A stretch of 64,000 bases of DNA from Buchnera aphidicola (Periphyllus lyropictus) (GTDB lineage Bacteria; Pseudomonadota; Gammaproteobacteria; Enterobacterales; Enterobacteriaceae). The stretch covers positions 124,001-188,000 of the forward strand of contig NZ_CP097457.1 in the NCBI RefSeq assembly GCF_024029895.1. The letters are read 5' to 3'. The position numbers were made by a program, and so were the translations under genes. The stretch's first letter is position 1. Every line of letters begins with the position of its first letter. This document shows, in pieces, positions 18,955-27,429 of this stretch. The notes under the pieces were generated by a model that saw nothing but the letters and a program-made list of their open reading frames with translations, did no database searches and was not told the DNA's origin.

Positions 18955-19182
18955 ATGATTCGTTATTTTCGTAGAAGAAAATTTTGTAGATTTACATCTG
19001 AAGGTATTAAAAAAATAGATTATAAAGATATTTTTATTTTAAAAAATTATATTACTGAAAGTGGAAAAATTGTTCCTAGTAGAATTACTGGAACAAAAGC
19101 AAAATATCAACGTCAGTTATCAAAAGCTATAAAAATAGCTCGTTATCTTTCTTTAATTCCATATACTGATCATCATAAATAA
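18955..19182 (+). CDS. rpsR: Small ribosomal subunit protein bS18
   Basis: A 75-residue protein, the same length as E. coli S18, which pairs with S6 on the small subunit platform. The RRRKFCRFT start, the [23 protein letters not shown] core and the [22 protein letters not shown] end are all conserved. AGGAAA precedes the ATG. Middle gene of the rpsF-rpsR-rplI operon. Confidence 0.98.
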   Translation: MIRYFRRRKFCRFTSEGIKKIDYKDIFILKNYITESGKIVPSRITGTKAKYQRQLSKAIKIARYLSLIPYTDHHK

Positions 19183-19217
19183 AAACTTTTTTTATATTTT
19201 AATATAAGGGTTAACAT

Positions 19218-19676
19218 ATGAATGTTATACTTTTAGTTTCTTTTAAAAGATTAGGATTATTAGGAGATATTGTTAAAGTAAAACCAGGTTATGCAAGAAA
19301 TTTTTTATTTCCTAAAAATATTGCTTTACCTGCTTTTCAAGAAAATATAAATTATTTTGAAAATAAAAAAAGAATTTTAGAAGAAAAAATTTCTAAAGCA
19401 TTGATTTTAGCAAAATTACGTGCAAAAGAAGTTAAAAAATTTAAAAATATTGTTTTATTTTCTAAATCAGGAAGTAATGGAAAATTATTTGGGTCTATTA
19501 ATTCTCGTGATATTTCTAGAAAATTTTTAGAGTTAGGAATTAATATAAAAAAATCAGAAATAAAATTAAAAAATAAAGTATTGAAAACTGTTGGAGAGCA
19601 TTTTTTTATTTTTAAACCGCATAAAGAAGTTAGTGTTCAAATAAAAATTTTAATTAAATCTAAAGAAAATACATAA
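19218..19676 (+). CDS. rplI: Large ribosomal subunit protein bL9
   Basis: A 152-residue protein (E. coli 149) with the two-domain shape of L9. The N-terminal RNA-binding domain carries LGLLGDIVKVKPGYARNFLFP, then a long helix of about 40 residues rich in Lys and Glu leads to the C-terminal domain with GKLFGSI and a G-H-F-I end segment. AAGGGTTA lies before the ATG. It is the last gene of the S6 operon, followed by a small hairpin that overlaps the stop codon. Confidence 0.97.
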   Translation: MNVILLVSFKRLGLLGDIVKVKPGYARNFLFPKNIALPAFQENINYFENKKRILEEKISKALILAKLRAKEVKKFKNIVLFSKSGSNGKLFGSINSRDISRKFLELGINIKKSEIKLKNKVLKTVGEHFFIFKPHKEVSVQIKILIKSKENT

Positions 19677-19699
19677 TAAGATTTTTCGCTTATTTTTTT
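19675..19699 (+). terminator. Possible terminator of the rpsF-rpsR-rplI operon
   Basis: AATAAG (19675-19680) pairs with CTTATT (19689-19694) around an eight-base loop, followed by a T-run. The stem is short and AT-rich, so support is moderate; the place directly at the end of rplI fits. Confidence 0.4.
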
Positions 19700-19755
19700 A
19701 TCTTTAATAATATTTTTTAAATTAATTAAATTAAACTTATATAGATAATATTTTT

Positions 19756-20214
19756 ATGAAAAAAATTGATATAAAAATTTTAAAATCAAGTTCAAAAAAT
19801 AAAATTTTTATTCCTGAATATTCTACTTTTGGTTCTTCTGGAATGGATTTAAGAGCATGTATTTTAAAAAAAATTGTTTTAAAAGGTAATGAGTCTTTTT
19901 TATTTCCTACTGGAATTGCTATTGATATTCAAGATTCTTCTATAGCATGTATTATACTTCCTCGTTCTGGTTTAGGTCATAAACATGGAATTATATTAGG
20001 AAATTCAATTGGTTTAATTGATTCTGATTATCAAGGAGAAATTATGATTTCTTTATGGAATAGAAGTAATAAGAAATATATTATTTATCCTAATGATAGA
20101 ATTGCTCAAATGTTATTTTTTTCTATTAAAAAGGTAAAATTTAATATTGTAAAAAATTTTTCTAAAAAAAGCAAAAGAGGAATTAAAGGTTTTGGTCATA
20201 CTGGAATTTCTTAG
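19756..20214 (+). CDS. dut: Deoxyuridine 5'-triphosphate nucleotidohydrolase
   Basis: Hydrolyses dUTP to dUMP and pyrophosphate, keeping uracil out of DNA and supplying dTMP synthesis. The protein has 152 residues (E. coli 151). The five dUTPase motifs are present in order: SGMDLRA (I), PRSGLG (II), GNSIGLIDSDYQGE (III), RIAQML (IV) and the C-terminal glycine-rich RGIKGFGHTG (V). Its last 32 bases overlap the end of the convergent pyrE, so the two reading frames share DNA on opposite strands. Confidence 0.97.
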   Translation: MKKIDIKILKSSSKNKIFIPEYSTFGSSGMDLRACILKKIVLKGNESFLFPTGIAIDIQDSSIACIILPRSGLGHKHGIILGNSIGLIDSDYQGEIMISLWNRSNKKYIIYPNDRIAQMLFFSIKKVKFNIVKNFSKKSKRGIKGFGHTGIS

Positions 20215-20860
20215 TTTTTTCGAATTCTTTTTTTTTTAATTTATGTTTAATTAATATTTTTAATTCTTTTTTCATTATATTTTTTTTTTTTAGATAATGA
20301 ATAATATCATTTATATTAATTATTGAAGATATTTGAAACGAATTTTTTTTCCTTTTGTTTTTAGATAAATTTAATTCTTTAAATTCTTTTCTATCTAATG
20401 ATAATAATATATGTTTTATTTTTATATCTTTATATTTTTTAATAATTTTAATAGCATTTTTTATTGCTGTTCCAGAAGTGAATACATCATCTATAATTAT
20501 TATTTTTCCTTTAATTAAATTTCCAACAATATTTCCTTTTTCTCCATATGTTTTGGTTTCTTTTCTATTAAAAGAATAAGGAACGTTTATATTAAATTTA
20601 TTTTTTAAAGCAATTACTGTTGCTATAAGAATAGGAATTCCTTTATATGCTATTCCAAATAAAGAATCAAATTTTATATTTAATTTAATTAAAGTTTTAG
20701 CATAAAATTTTCCTAAAGTATACAAATCTTTTCCAGTAGATAATGAAGAAATATTAAAAAAATATGGACTTTTTATTTTTGATTTAAGGATAAAATTTCC
20801 AAATATTAAAATTTTTTTTTTTAATATAAATTTAATAAATTTTTTTTTTATTTCTTTCAT
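20183..20860 (-). CDS. pyrE: Orotate phosphoribosyltransferase
   Basis: Joins orotate to PRPP to give OMP in pyrimidine synthesis. It has 225 residues (E. coli 213); the extra length is a C-terminal tail that runs into dut on the other strand. The PRPP-binding motif IIIIDDVFTSGTAI is intact, as are FGIAYKGIPI and the YSFNRKETKTYGEKG loop that closes over the active site. The start is the only ATG before LILKK-. It is convergent with dut and preceded by tRNA-Ile on the same strand. Confidence 0.96.
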   Translation of the reverse strand: MKEIKKKFIKFILKKKILIFGNFILKSKIKSPYFFNISSLSTGKDLYTLGKFYAKTLIKLNIKFDSLFGIAYKGIPILIATVIALKNKFNINVPYSFNRKETKTYGEKGNIVGNLIKGKIIIIDDVFTSGTAIKNAIKIIKKYKDIKIKHILLSLDRKEFKELNLSKNKRKKNSFQISSIININDIIHYLKKKNIMKKELKILIKHKLKKKEFEKTKKFQYDQNL

Positions 20861-20918
20861 TTTTGAACCTTTTTCTTTAAATTCTATGTTTTTTATTTAA
20901 TAAATTAATTAAAATTTT

Positions 20919-20991
20919 TGGCCCTTACTGGATTTGAACCAGTGACCAAGCGATTATGAGTCGCCTGCTCTGACCACTGAGCTAAAGGGCC
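20919..20991 (-). tRNA. ileX: tRNA-Ile (CAT anticodon, lysidine-modified type)
   Basis: The reverse strand reads GGCCCTT at the acceptor and AAGGGCC plus discriminator A at the 3' side, with the anticodon CAT in CGACTCATAATCG. The overall sequence matches E. coli tRNA-Ile2 (ileX), not initiator or elongator tRNA-Met, whose acceptor stems differ. The C34 must be turned into lysidine by TilS to read AUA, a very common codon in this genome. CCA is not encoded. Confidence 0.93.
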
Positions 20992-21100
20992 TAAAAAATT
21001 ATTAAAATTTTTCTATAAATTAGAATTATAATAGAATTATGAATAATAATCTACTAATCTTTATATAAAATAAAATAATTTTATAAATAACATTTATATA

Positions 21101-21130
21101 TTGATTTTTTTTATAATTTTATGGTATAGT
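21101..21130 (+). promoter_or_regulatory. Probable promoter of tRNA-Asn
   Basis: TTGATT (21101-21106), an 18-base spacer and TATAGT (21125-21130) end seven bases before the tRNA 5' end. Position and spacing agree with a sigma-70 promoter with a very short leader. Confidence 0.5.
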
Positions 21131-21137
21131 TTAATTT

Positions 21138-21210
21138 TCCTCTGTAGTTCAGTTGGTAGAACGGCGGACTGTTAATCCGTATGTCACTGGTTCGAGCCCA
21201 GTCGGAGGAG
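21138..21210 (+). tRNA. asnT: tRNA-Asn (anticodon GTT)
   Basis: The acceptor TCCTCTG pairs with CGGAGGA, the discriminator is G, the D-arm reads GTTCAGTTGGTAGAAC, the anticodon GTT lies at 21171-21173 and the T-arm is CTGGTTCGAGCCCAG. The length is 73 bases with CCA not encoded. It stands between the divergent tRNA-Ile and sbcB. Confidence 0.97.
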
Positions 21211-21372
21211 CTATTTACGTTTTATAATAAAATTTATTTTATAATTTATTAAATATTTTTTTTATTAAATTTTTTAAAAATTTTTTTTGCTTATTTTTTT
21301 ATTTTTTTTTTTTTTTTTTTTCTTATATATATAATTATTAATTAATTTTATATTTATAAAAATAAATTAATT

Positions 21373-22791
21373 ATGAAAAATTTATTAAATTTTAGTTTTT
21401 TATTTTACGATTATGAAACTTTTGGAAAAAATCCGGTTTTAGATAAACCTGCTCAATTTGCTTGTGTAAGAACAGATATTAATTTAAAAATTATTTCTAA
21501 ACCTTTTGTTTTTTATTGTTATCCTTCTATAGATTATTTTCCTGATCCAGAAGCAGTTTTAATTACTTCTATTACTCCTCAATATACAAGAATTCATGGA
21601 ATGAATGAATCAAATTTTTCAAAAAAAATTTATGATATTTTTATTCAATCTAATACTTGTATTTTAGGTTTTAATAATATTTTATTTGATGATGAAATTA
21701 CTAGAAATCTTTTTTATAGAAATTTTTTTGATTCTTATGAATGGAGTTGGAAAAAAAATAATACTAGATGGGATGTTATTAATGTAATTCGTGCTTTTTA
21801 TGCTTTACGTCCTGAAGGAATTGTTTGGCCTAAAAATAAAAATAATTGTGTTTCTTTTAAATTATTTGATTTAGTTAAGAAAAATAAAATTAATTATTAT
21901 AGTTCTCATGATGCTTTATCAGATGTTTATTCTACAATAAATTTATTAAAATTAGTTAGAAATAATAATGAAAAATTTTTTAATTTTTTATTTTTAATTC
22001 GAAAAAAAAAAAAATTATTATTGTTAATTAATAAAAGAAAAATGAAACCTTTAATTTATATTTCTCATTATTATGGTTCAAAAAATAAAAATATAGGTAG
22101 AATTTTTCCTTTAATTTTTCATAAAAAAAATAAAAATATTTTAATTGTATTTGATTTAGATAGAGATTATTCTTCAAATTTTTTTCTAAAAAATTATTAT
22201 AAATTTGGTAATTTAAATTATTTGTTTTCAGAAGGAATGAGATTTATTTATTTAAATAAAGCTCCTATTATTCTTCCTACAAATGTATTAAGAGATATAG
22301 ATATTTCTCGATTAAAATTAAATGAAAAAAGATATTTAAATAATATAAATTTATTAAAAAATTTTTTTAATTTAAAAAGAAGAAAAAAATTATCTATGTT
22401 AAAGTTTAAAAAAAAAAAATTTTTACATAGTGATTGTAAGTTATATAAAAATTTTTTTAGTTTTAAAGATATAAAAAAAATAAAAATATTAAGAAAATTA
22501 ATAAATTTGAAAAATATTAATAATAATATTTTTATAGATGATAAACGTTTTAAAGATCTTTTTTTCTTTTTTAAAGCAAGAAATTATCCAAATTTTTTAA
22601 ATAAAACAGAAAAAATAAAATGGATTAAATATTTAAAAAATATTTTCTCAAAAAAAAATATTAAAAATTATAAAAAAAAAATATTTATTTTAAAAGAAAA
22701 AAATAAAAATAATTTAAAGAAAAATAAATTATTAAATAAATTATTGTTATATATAAAATATATTAAAAATATATATAATAATTTTAATTAA
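21373..22791 (+). CDS. sbcB: Exodeoxyribonuclease I
   Basis: A 3'-5' exonuclease on single-stranded DNA, used in repair and recombination clean-up. It has 472 residues (E. coli 475). The DEDD catalytic site is visible: Asp13 and Glu15 in YDYETFG, Asp in NILFDDEITRNLFYRNF, and HDALSDVYSTI. The region NNTRWDVINVIRAFYALRPEGI-WP is strongly conserved. The C-terminal third is very Lys/Asn-rich and has drifted. The stop codon is only three bases from the end of the convergent yggX. Confidence 0.96.
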   Translation: MKNLLNFSFLFYDYETFGKNPVLDKPAQFACVRTDINLKIISKPFVFYCYPSIDYFPDPEAVLITSITPQYTRIHGMNESNFSKKIYDIFIQSNTCILGFNNILFDDEITRNLFYRNFFDSYEWSWKKNNTRWDVINVIRAFYALRPEGIVWPKNKNNCVSFKLFDLVKKNKINYYSSHDALSDVYSTINLLKLVRNNNEKFFNFLFLIRKKKKLLLLINKRKMKPLIYISHYYGSKNKNIGRIFPLIFHKKNKNILIVFDLDRDYSSNFFLKNYYKFGNLNYLFSEGMRFIYLNKAPIILPTNVLRDIDISRLKLNEKRYLNNINLLKNFFNLKRRKKLSMLKFKKKKFLHSDCKLYKNFFSFKDIKKIKILRKLINLKNINNNIFIDDKRFKDLFFFFKARNYPNFLNKTEKIKWIKYLKNIFSKKNIKNYKKKIFILKEKNKNNLKKNKLLNKLLLYIKYIKNIYNNFN

Positions 22792-22794
22792 TTT

Positions 22795-23061
22795 TTATTT
22801 TTTTTTTTTTTTTTTTTTATTTTTTTTAGATTTTTTATAAAGAAATTTTATCATTTCTTTATAAATTATTTTTTGGTCTTTTTTAAATAACATATTTAAT
22901 TTTTTTTCATTTATTATTATTGTTTGTTTTTTTATCCATTTATTCCATGCTTTTTTAGAAATTTCATTATATATTTTTTTTCCTAATTTTCCTGGATATA
23001 TTTGAAATTCTAATCCAGTCATATTTTTTTTAAAAAATTTACAATATATTTTTCTTTTCAT
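22795..23061 (-). CDS. yggX: Probable Fe(2+)-trafficking protein YggX
   Basis: A small protein (88 residues, E. coli 91) linked to protection of Fe-S clusters from oxidants. The family core is clear: Cys7 near the start, [41 protein letters not shown]. The end is a poly-lysine tail coded by a run of 20 A (22798-22817) directly before the stop codon, so its true length in the cell or in the assembly is uncertain. It follows mutY after 22 bases, as in E. coli (mutY-yggX), and is probably in the same operon. Confidence 0.93.
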   Translation of the reverse strand: MKRKIYCKFFKKNMTGLEFQIYPGKLGKKIYNEISKKAWNKWIKKQTIIINEKKLNMLFKKDQKIIYKEMIKFLYKKSKKNKKKKKKK

Positions 23062-23083
23062 TGTTTTTTTTTTTTTTCTCTTT

Positions 23084-24142
23084 TTATTTTATTTTTTTGT
23101 TATTTTTTTTAATAATTTTTATATATTTTTTTATAATTTTTTTTATAGGAGAAGGAGTTCCTATTTCTTTCATTTTAAAAAAATTACACCAAATTCCATT
23201 TTTTTTTTTTAGATATTTTTTTTTTTTAACTTTAATAATAATTGTTTTTATAAGTAAAGAATATTTATTAAATTGATGTAAAAAAGGTTTTATTTTTTTA
23301 TTTTTTTTTGTTATTTTTTCTTTTTTTAATTTTTTTTTTAATTTTATTTTTTTAAAATATATTGGAAAATAATATAAATTTTTCCAAATATTATATTTTT
23401 GTTTTTTTAAAAAATAAAAATTTTTATATGTTTTTAATAAAAACCAACATTTTTTAATTGTTTTTTTCTTTTTTTTTATATCTTTTTTTTTAGTAATAGA
23501 TTTTTTATTTATAAAAAATAAACATTTTTTTTTAAGAGGGCATATATTACATAGAGGATTTTTAGGTTTACATATTTTTTTTCCTAAATCCATCATAGAT
23601 TGATTAAATTTTTGTGCATTATGAATAGGTATTAATAAATTTAATTTTTTCCATATTTTTTTTTCTAGTTTTGTTTTTTTTATTTTTAAATTATAAAAAT
23701 TTCTTAATACTCTTTTTATGTTTCCATCAAGTATGGGAAAATAATAGTTATATGTTAAAGAAAGTAATGCTCCTGCAGTAGATTTTCCTATTCCAGGAAA
23801 TTTAATTAAAGTATTAAATTCTTTTGGAATTTTATTTTTATATTTTCTTTTTATAATTTGAGCTGTCTTATATATATTTTTTGCTCTATTATAAAATCCT
23901 AAACCACTCCATATAAAAAGTATTTCATCTAAGGAGCTTTTTGAAAGAGTTTTAAAATTTGGAAATTTTTTTATAAATTTTTTAAAATATGGAATAACAG
24001 TTTTTACTTGGGTTTGTTGTAACATTATTTCTGAAATCCAAGTTTTATAAATATTTTTATTAATCTGCCATGGTAATTTTTTTCTTCCATGTTTATGATA
24101 CCAATTTATCATAGTATTTGAAAAATTAAAAATATCGCTCAT
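23084..24142 (-). CDS. mutY: Adenine DNA glycosylase
   Basis: Removes adenine mispaired with 8-oxoguanine, preventing G:C to T:A changes. It has 352 residues (E. coli 350). Visible features are [13 protein letters not shown], the catalytic-Glu segment [16 protein letters not shown], the helix-hairpin-helix [12 protein letters not shown], the catalytic-Asp segment [10 protein letters not shown], and the 4Fe-4S ligands in C-x6-C-x2-C-x5-C spacing ([17 protein letters not shown]). The C-terminal 8-oxoG recognition domain is present but very lysine-rich. Retention in this AT-drifting genome is notable because it opposes one route to A:T. Confidence 0.96.
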   Translation of the reverse strand: MSDIFNFSNTMINWYHKHGRKKLPWQINKNIYKTWISEIMLQQTQVKTVIPYFKKFIKKFPNFKTLSKSSLDEILFIWSGLGFYNRAKNIYKTAQIIKRKYKNKIPKEFNTLIKFPGIGKSTAGALLSLTYNYYFPILDGNIKRVLRNFYNLKIKKTKLEKKIWKKLNLLIPIHNAQKFNQSMMDLGKKICKPKNPLCNICPLKKKCLFFINKKSITKKKDIKKKKKTIKKCWFLLKTYKNFYFLKKQKYNIWKNLYYFPIYFKKIKLKKKLKKEKITKKNKKIKPFLHQFNKYSLLIKTIIIKVKKKKYLKKKNGIWCNFFKMKEIGTPSPIKKIIKKYIKIIKKNNKKIK

Positions 24143-24247
24143 AAATTTTTTTATTTCCTTTTTTAAATCTTTTTTTTTAAAAGTTGTAATTTTTTTAAAT
24201 TTTAATATAATATTTATAAATTTTAAAAATATAATTTTAAGGATTTT

Positions 24248-24949
24248 TTGTTATTTTTTATTATGAATATAAAAAAATATAAAATTGTTAAAACTTTTAA
24301 AATAAGGAATAGAAAATTAAGTAAAAAAAAAAAATATCTCCTTAATTTTTTATGGCCTTTAATTGGAATAAATTTAAAAAAAAGTTTTATTAAAAAATAT
24401 AATTTTTTTCATTTCCAAGCTCCAATTATTTTAGAAATTGGTTTTGGAAGAGGAGATTCTTTAATACATTTATCTAAAATTTTTAAAAATATAATTTTTT
24501 TAGGAATTGAAATGTATATTCCTGGAATTTGTTATTGTTTAGAAAAAATTTATAAAAATAATTTAAATAATGTAAAAATAATTTATTGTGATTTTATTAT
24601 ATTTTTAAAAAAATATTGTAATGGAATTTTTTTTCATAGAGTAAATATATTTTTTCCTGATCCTTGGCCAAAAAGAAAACATTATAAAAGAAGAATTATT
24701 AATAAAAATATTTTAAAATCTCTTTTTGATAAGTTAATTTTAGGAGGAATATTACATATTATGACAGATTGTTTATCTTATGCAATGAGCATTTTAAAAA
24801 ATTTAAATAAATTAAATTCTTTAAATAAAATTTCTTTTATAAAAAATCATCATTTTTTTAAAAATTATAATTTTTTTACTTGTTTTAAAAACAAAGCTAA
24901 AAATAATAAAAAAACAATATATGAAATAATATTTCAAAAAAATTTTTAA
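24248..24949 (+). CDS. trmB: tRNA (guanine-N7)-methyltransferase
   Basis: Makes m7G46 in tRNA variable loops. Motifs visible: the SAM-binding LEIGFGRGDSLIHLS, GIEMYIPGI, and the diagnostic FFPDPWPKRKHYKRRI. It has 233 residues from TTG at 24248, or 228 from ATG at 24263. AAGGA (24239-24243) is four bases before the TTG but nineteen before the ATG, so TTG is favoured by spacing and ATG by codon; the case is open. It is divergent from mutY, as in E. coli. Confidence 0.95.
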   Translation: MLFFIMNIKKYKIVKTFKIRNRKLSKKKKYLLNFLWPLIGINLKKSFIKKYNFFHFQAPIILEIGFGRGDSLIHLSKIFKNIIFLGIEMYIPGICYCLEKIYKNNLNNVKIIYCDFIIFLKKYCNGIFFHRVNIFFPDPWPKRKHYKRRIINKNILKSLFDKLILGGILHIMTDCLSYAMSILKNLNKLNSLNKISFIKNHHFFKNYNFFTCFKNKAKNNKKTIYEIIFQKNF

Positions 24950-24960
24950 AAAATGAAAAA

Positions 24961-26097
24961 TTATATTTTTAAAAATAATTCTAATAAATCATTTAAAAAT
25001 AATTTTCCTTTTTTTGTTTTTTTCCAAAATTTTTTATTTTCAATGATATATTTTTTTTTTATAGCTTTTTGCATTGTTTTTTTTATTTTATTTTTTTTTA
25101 TTCCAGTATATATTTCAAAATCTTTTTTTTTACATGGTTTATTTAATCTAAAATTATTTAAAAAAAATTCAAATGGAAGATTTTTTTTTTTTACGTAAAT
25201 AATTTTTTTTGTATATTTTCCTTGTAAGAACTCATTAATATTTTTATTTTTAAACGTTCTTAATATTTTTCCATTTTTTAATGTTATTTTTCCATGAGCT
25301 CCACATCCTATACCTAAATAGTCTCCAAATTTCCAATAATTTAAATTATGTTTACATTGATTATTTTTTTTAGCATAAGCAGATATTTCATATTGTATGA
25401 AATTTTTTTTTTTTAATTTTTTATGGCCTTGGACAAACATTTTCCAAGATTCATTTTCATTAGGTAATTTTGGAGTTTTTTTATAGAAAAAAGTTTTTGG
25501 TTCAATACAAAGTTGATACCATGAAATATGAGAAGGTTTAAATTTAATAGCGTATTTTAGATCTTGAATTGCTTCTTTTTTTTTTTGTAAAGGTAAAGAA
25601 TACATTAAATCAAAATTTACTTGATTAAAATTTATTTTTTTTATAATTTGAATAGTTTCAATTAATTCTTTAAATGTATAATTTCTATTAATTTTATTTA
25701 AAATTTTTTCATTAAAACTTTGAATTCCTAAAGATAAACGATTTATTCCAGATGATTTATATTTAAAAAAATAATCCTTTTTTATAGAATTTGGATTAGA
25801 TTCAAGAGTTATTTCTATTTTTTTATCAAAATTAGTTCTTTTTTTTATTTCTTTCATTAGATATTTTATATATTTTGGTTTTATTAAATTAGGCGTTCCT
25901 CCTCCTATAAAAATAGAGTGTATTTTTCTAGATTGAATAAATTTTATATTTTTATCTAAATCTAAAATTAAATTTTGTATATATTTTTTTTGTGGAATTT
26001 TTTTTATTTTTATAGATTTTGAATAAAAATCACAATAAGGACATTTTTTTAAACACCATGGTATATGAATATATAAACTTAATAATGGAAGTTTCAT
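24961..26097 (-). CDS. hemW: Radical SAM heme chaperone HemW
   Basis: A 378-residue protein (E. coli HemW, formerly YggW, 378). The radical-SAM cluster motif is CLKKCPYC near residue 15 with a following DFYS, the GGGTPNLI motif near 65 and ESNPN near 110. HemW hands heme to proteins; since the enzyme is coproporphyrinogen-oxidase-like it was long named that way, but the family cysteine pattern fits HemW. It ends a few bases after trmB on the other strand. Its target in a reduced cell is not evident from the window. Confidence 0.93.
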   Translation of the reverse strand: MKLPLLSLYIHIPWCLKKCPYCDFYSKSIKIKKIPQKKYIQNLILDLDKNIKFIQSRKIHSIFIGGGTPNLIKPKYIKYLMKEIKKRTNFDKKIEITLESNPNSIKKDYFFKYKSSGINRLSLGIQSFNEKILNKINRNYTFKELIETIQIIKKINFNQVNFDLMYSLPLQKKKEAIQDLKYAIKFKPSHISWYQLCIEPKTFFYKKTPKLPNENESWKMFVQGHKKLKKKNFIQYEISAYAKKNNQCKHNLNYWKFGDYLGIGCGAHGKITLKNGKILRTFKNKNINEFLQGKYTKKIIYVKKKNLPFEFFLNNFRLNKPCKKKDFEIYTGIKKNKIKKTMQKAIKKKYIIENKKFWKKTKKGKLFLNDLLELFLKI

Positions 26098-26248
26098 AAA
26101 GTAATCTTTTTAAATAAAATTTATTAATTTTTTTATTTTAAAAATTTTTTTAGAATAAAATTTAAAAAAAAAAAAGATTAAAATTATTATATTGATTATA
26201 AATTTATTTGTTTTGAAATTATTTTTTTATATTAAATGGAAAGTTCTA

Positions 26249-26704
26249 TTAAAAAAATTTTAATTTTCTTTTATTTTTTTGTTTCTTTTTTTCATATAAC
26301 CAGCTTTTTAAAATAATATATGCTGAAGTAGAATTAATTTTATTTAAAGTAAGTAATTTTGATCCTTTTTTTTTGAATAAAATCGATTTTGCTTCAATTG
26401 TTGAGAATCTTTCATCATGTAATATTACTTTTATATTAAATTTTTTAAATATATTTAATGCAAAATTTTTAGCTTTAACAGTAGTTTTTTGAAATTTTCC
26501 TTTATAATTTAATGGTAATCCTACAATTATTTTTTTAGGTTTCCATTCATATATTATTTTTTCTATATGTATTAAATAATTTTTTTTATAAGAAATACAT
26601 TTTATTGGTCTAGCAATAGAAGTAAAAAATTCTCCTATAGCTACTCCTATTTTTTTTGTTCCATAATCAAAAGCTAAAATTATCATTTTTTTAAATTTAT
26701 CCAT
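26249..26704 (-). CDS. ruvX: Putative pre-16S rRNA nuclease YqgF/RuvX
   Basis: A 151-residue RNase H-fold protein (E. coli YqgF 138) thought to trim the 5' end of 16S rRNA; essential in E. coli. The catalytic Asp is in LAFDYGTKKIGVAIG, followed by IIVGLPLNYKGK, LHDERFST and a late NSTSAYIIL segment with the last acidic site changed from D to N/S context. Two starts are possible: ATG at 26704, overlapping yqgE by eight bases, or ATG at 26686, which starts closer to the family N-terminus. It is co-transcribed with yqgE. Confidence 0.94.
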   Translation of the reverse strand: MDKFKKMIILAFDYGTKKIGVAIGEFFTSIARPIKCISYKKNYLIHIEKIIYEWKPKKIIVGLPLNYKGKFQKTTVKAKNFALNIFKKFNIKVILHDERFSTIEAKSILFKKKGSKLLTLNKINSTSAYIILKSWLYEKKKQKNKRKLKFF

Positions 26705-27266
26705 TTTTTATTATTAAATTATGAAAATTTTTTATTCCTATTTTTTTCATAGATTTTTCCCATTTATTTTTAATAGATATATTAAATAATATATTTTTGT
26801 TTGAGAGTGTTAGTAACCAATTATTATTATATATTTCTTTTTCTAATTCTTTTTTTTTCCATGAACAATGTCCTAAGATTATTAACATTTTTTTAAAATG
26901 CTTTTTTTTTTTTAAATATTTTAAAATATCTTTAGATTTTGTAATAGAAACAGATGGTGAAACGTATATGTTTGATAAAAAAATTTTTTTAAAACAATGT
27001 ATAACTAATCCTTTATTTTTTTCTTTTAATCCTCCTAATATAATTGGATTATTTATTTTATTTAAAAATTTTTTTTTCATAATTTTTATATTTGTTTTTT
27101 TTAAGAAACTTTTTACTGTTAAATTTTTTATTTTTTTATTTATTATTACTCCATTAATTTTAAAATTATTATCTTTATATATATATATTACTGTACGATA
27201 AAAAAATGAATTAGAAAGTTTTTGTGTAGAAATTAATAAATGATTTTTAAAATTAACGATATTCAT
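26697..27266 (-). CDS. yqgE: UPF0301 protein YqgE
   Basis: A 189-residue protein of unknown function (E. coli YqgE 187). The family pattern is seen in the NFKNHLLISTQKLSNSFFYRTVIYI start, the internal NGVIINK, the GG(L)-x-N/K-G-LVIH segment and ILGHCSWKKKELEKEI-NNWLL. The pair yqgE-yqgF is conserved in enterobacteria, which supports both calls. gshB, which lies upstream of yqgE in E. coli, is absent here; only about 160 bases separate yqgE from dnaB. Confidence 0.94.
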   Translation of the reverse strand: MNIVNFKNHLLISTQKLSNSFFYRTVIYIYKDNNFKINGVIINKKIKNLTVKSFLKKTNIKIMKKKFLNKINNPIILGGLKEKNKGLVIHCFKKIFLSNIYVSPSVSITKSKDILKYLKKKKHFKKMLIILGHCSWKKKELEKEIYNNNWLLTLSNKNILFNISIKNKWEKSMKKIGIKNFHNLIIKNG

Positions 27267-27429
27267 TTTTATTACCTAATTTACATAAGTTAATAAACAT
27301 ATAATAAATAAAAAATTTTTATAATAAATTATTTATAAAAAATATTTAAACCAATTCTTTTAATATAATTTTATATTATACAAATTTTTTTAGTTTTTAT
27401 AATTTTTTTTATAATTTTATTATTTTTTT

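Noticed and set aside
20919..20991. Reading the CAT-anticodon tRNA as tRNA-Met
   Set aside because: The acceptor stem GGCCCTT/AAGGGCC and arm sequences match tRNA-Ile2, not initiator or elongator Met tRNAs.
24953..25198. 81-residue forward frame after trmB
   Set aside because: It is Phe-rich antisense of the Lys-rich hemW end and has no ribosome-binding site.
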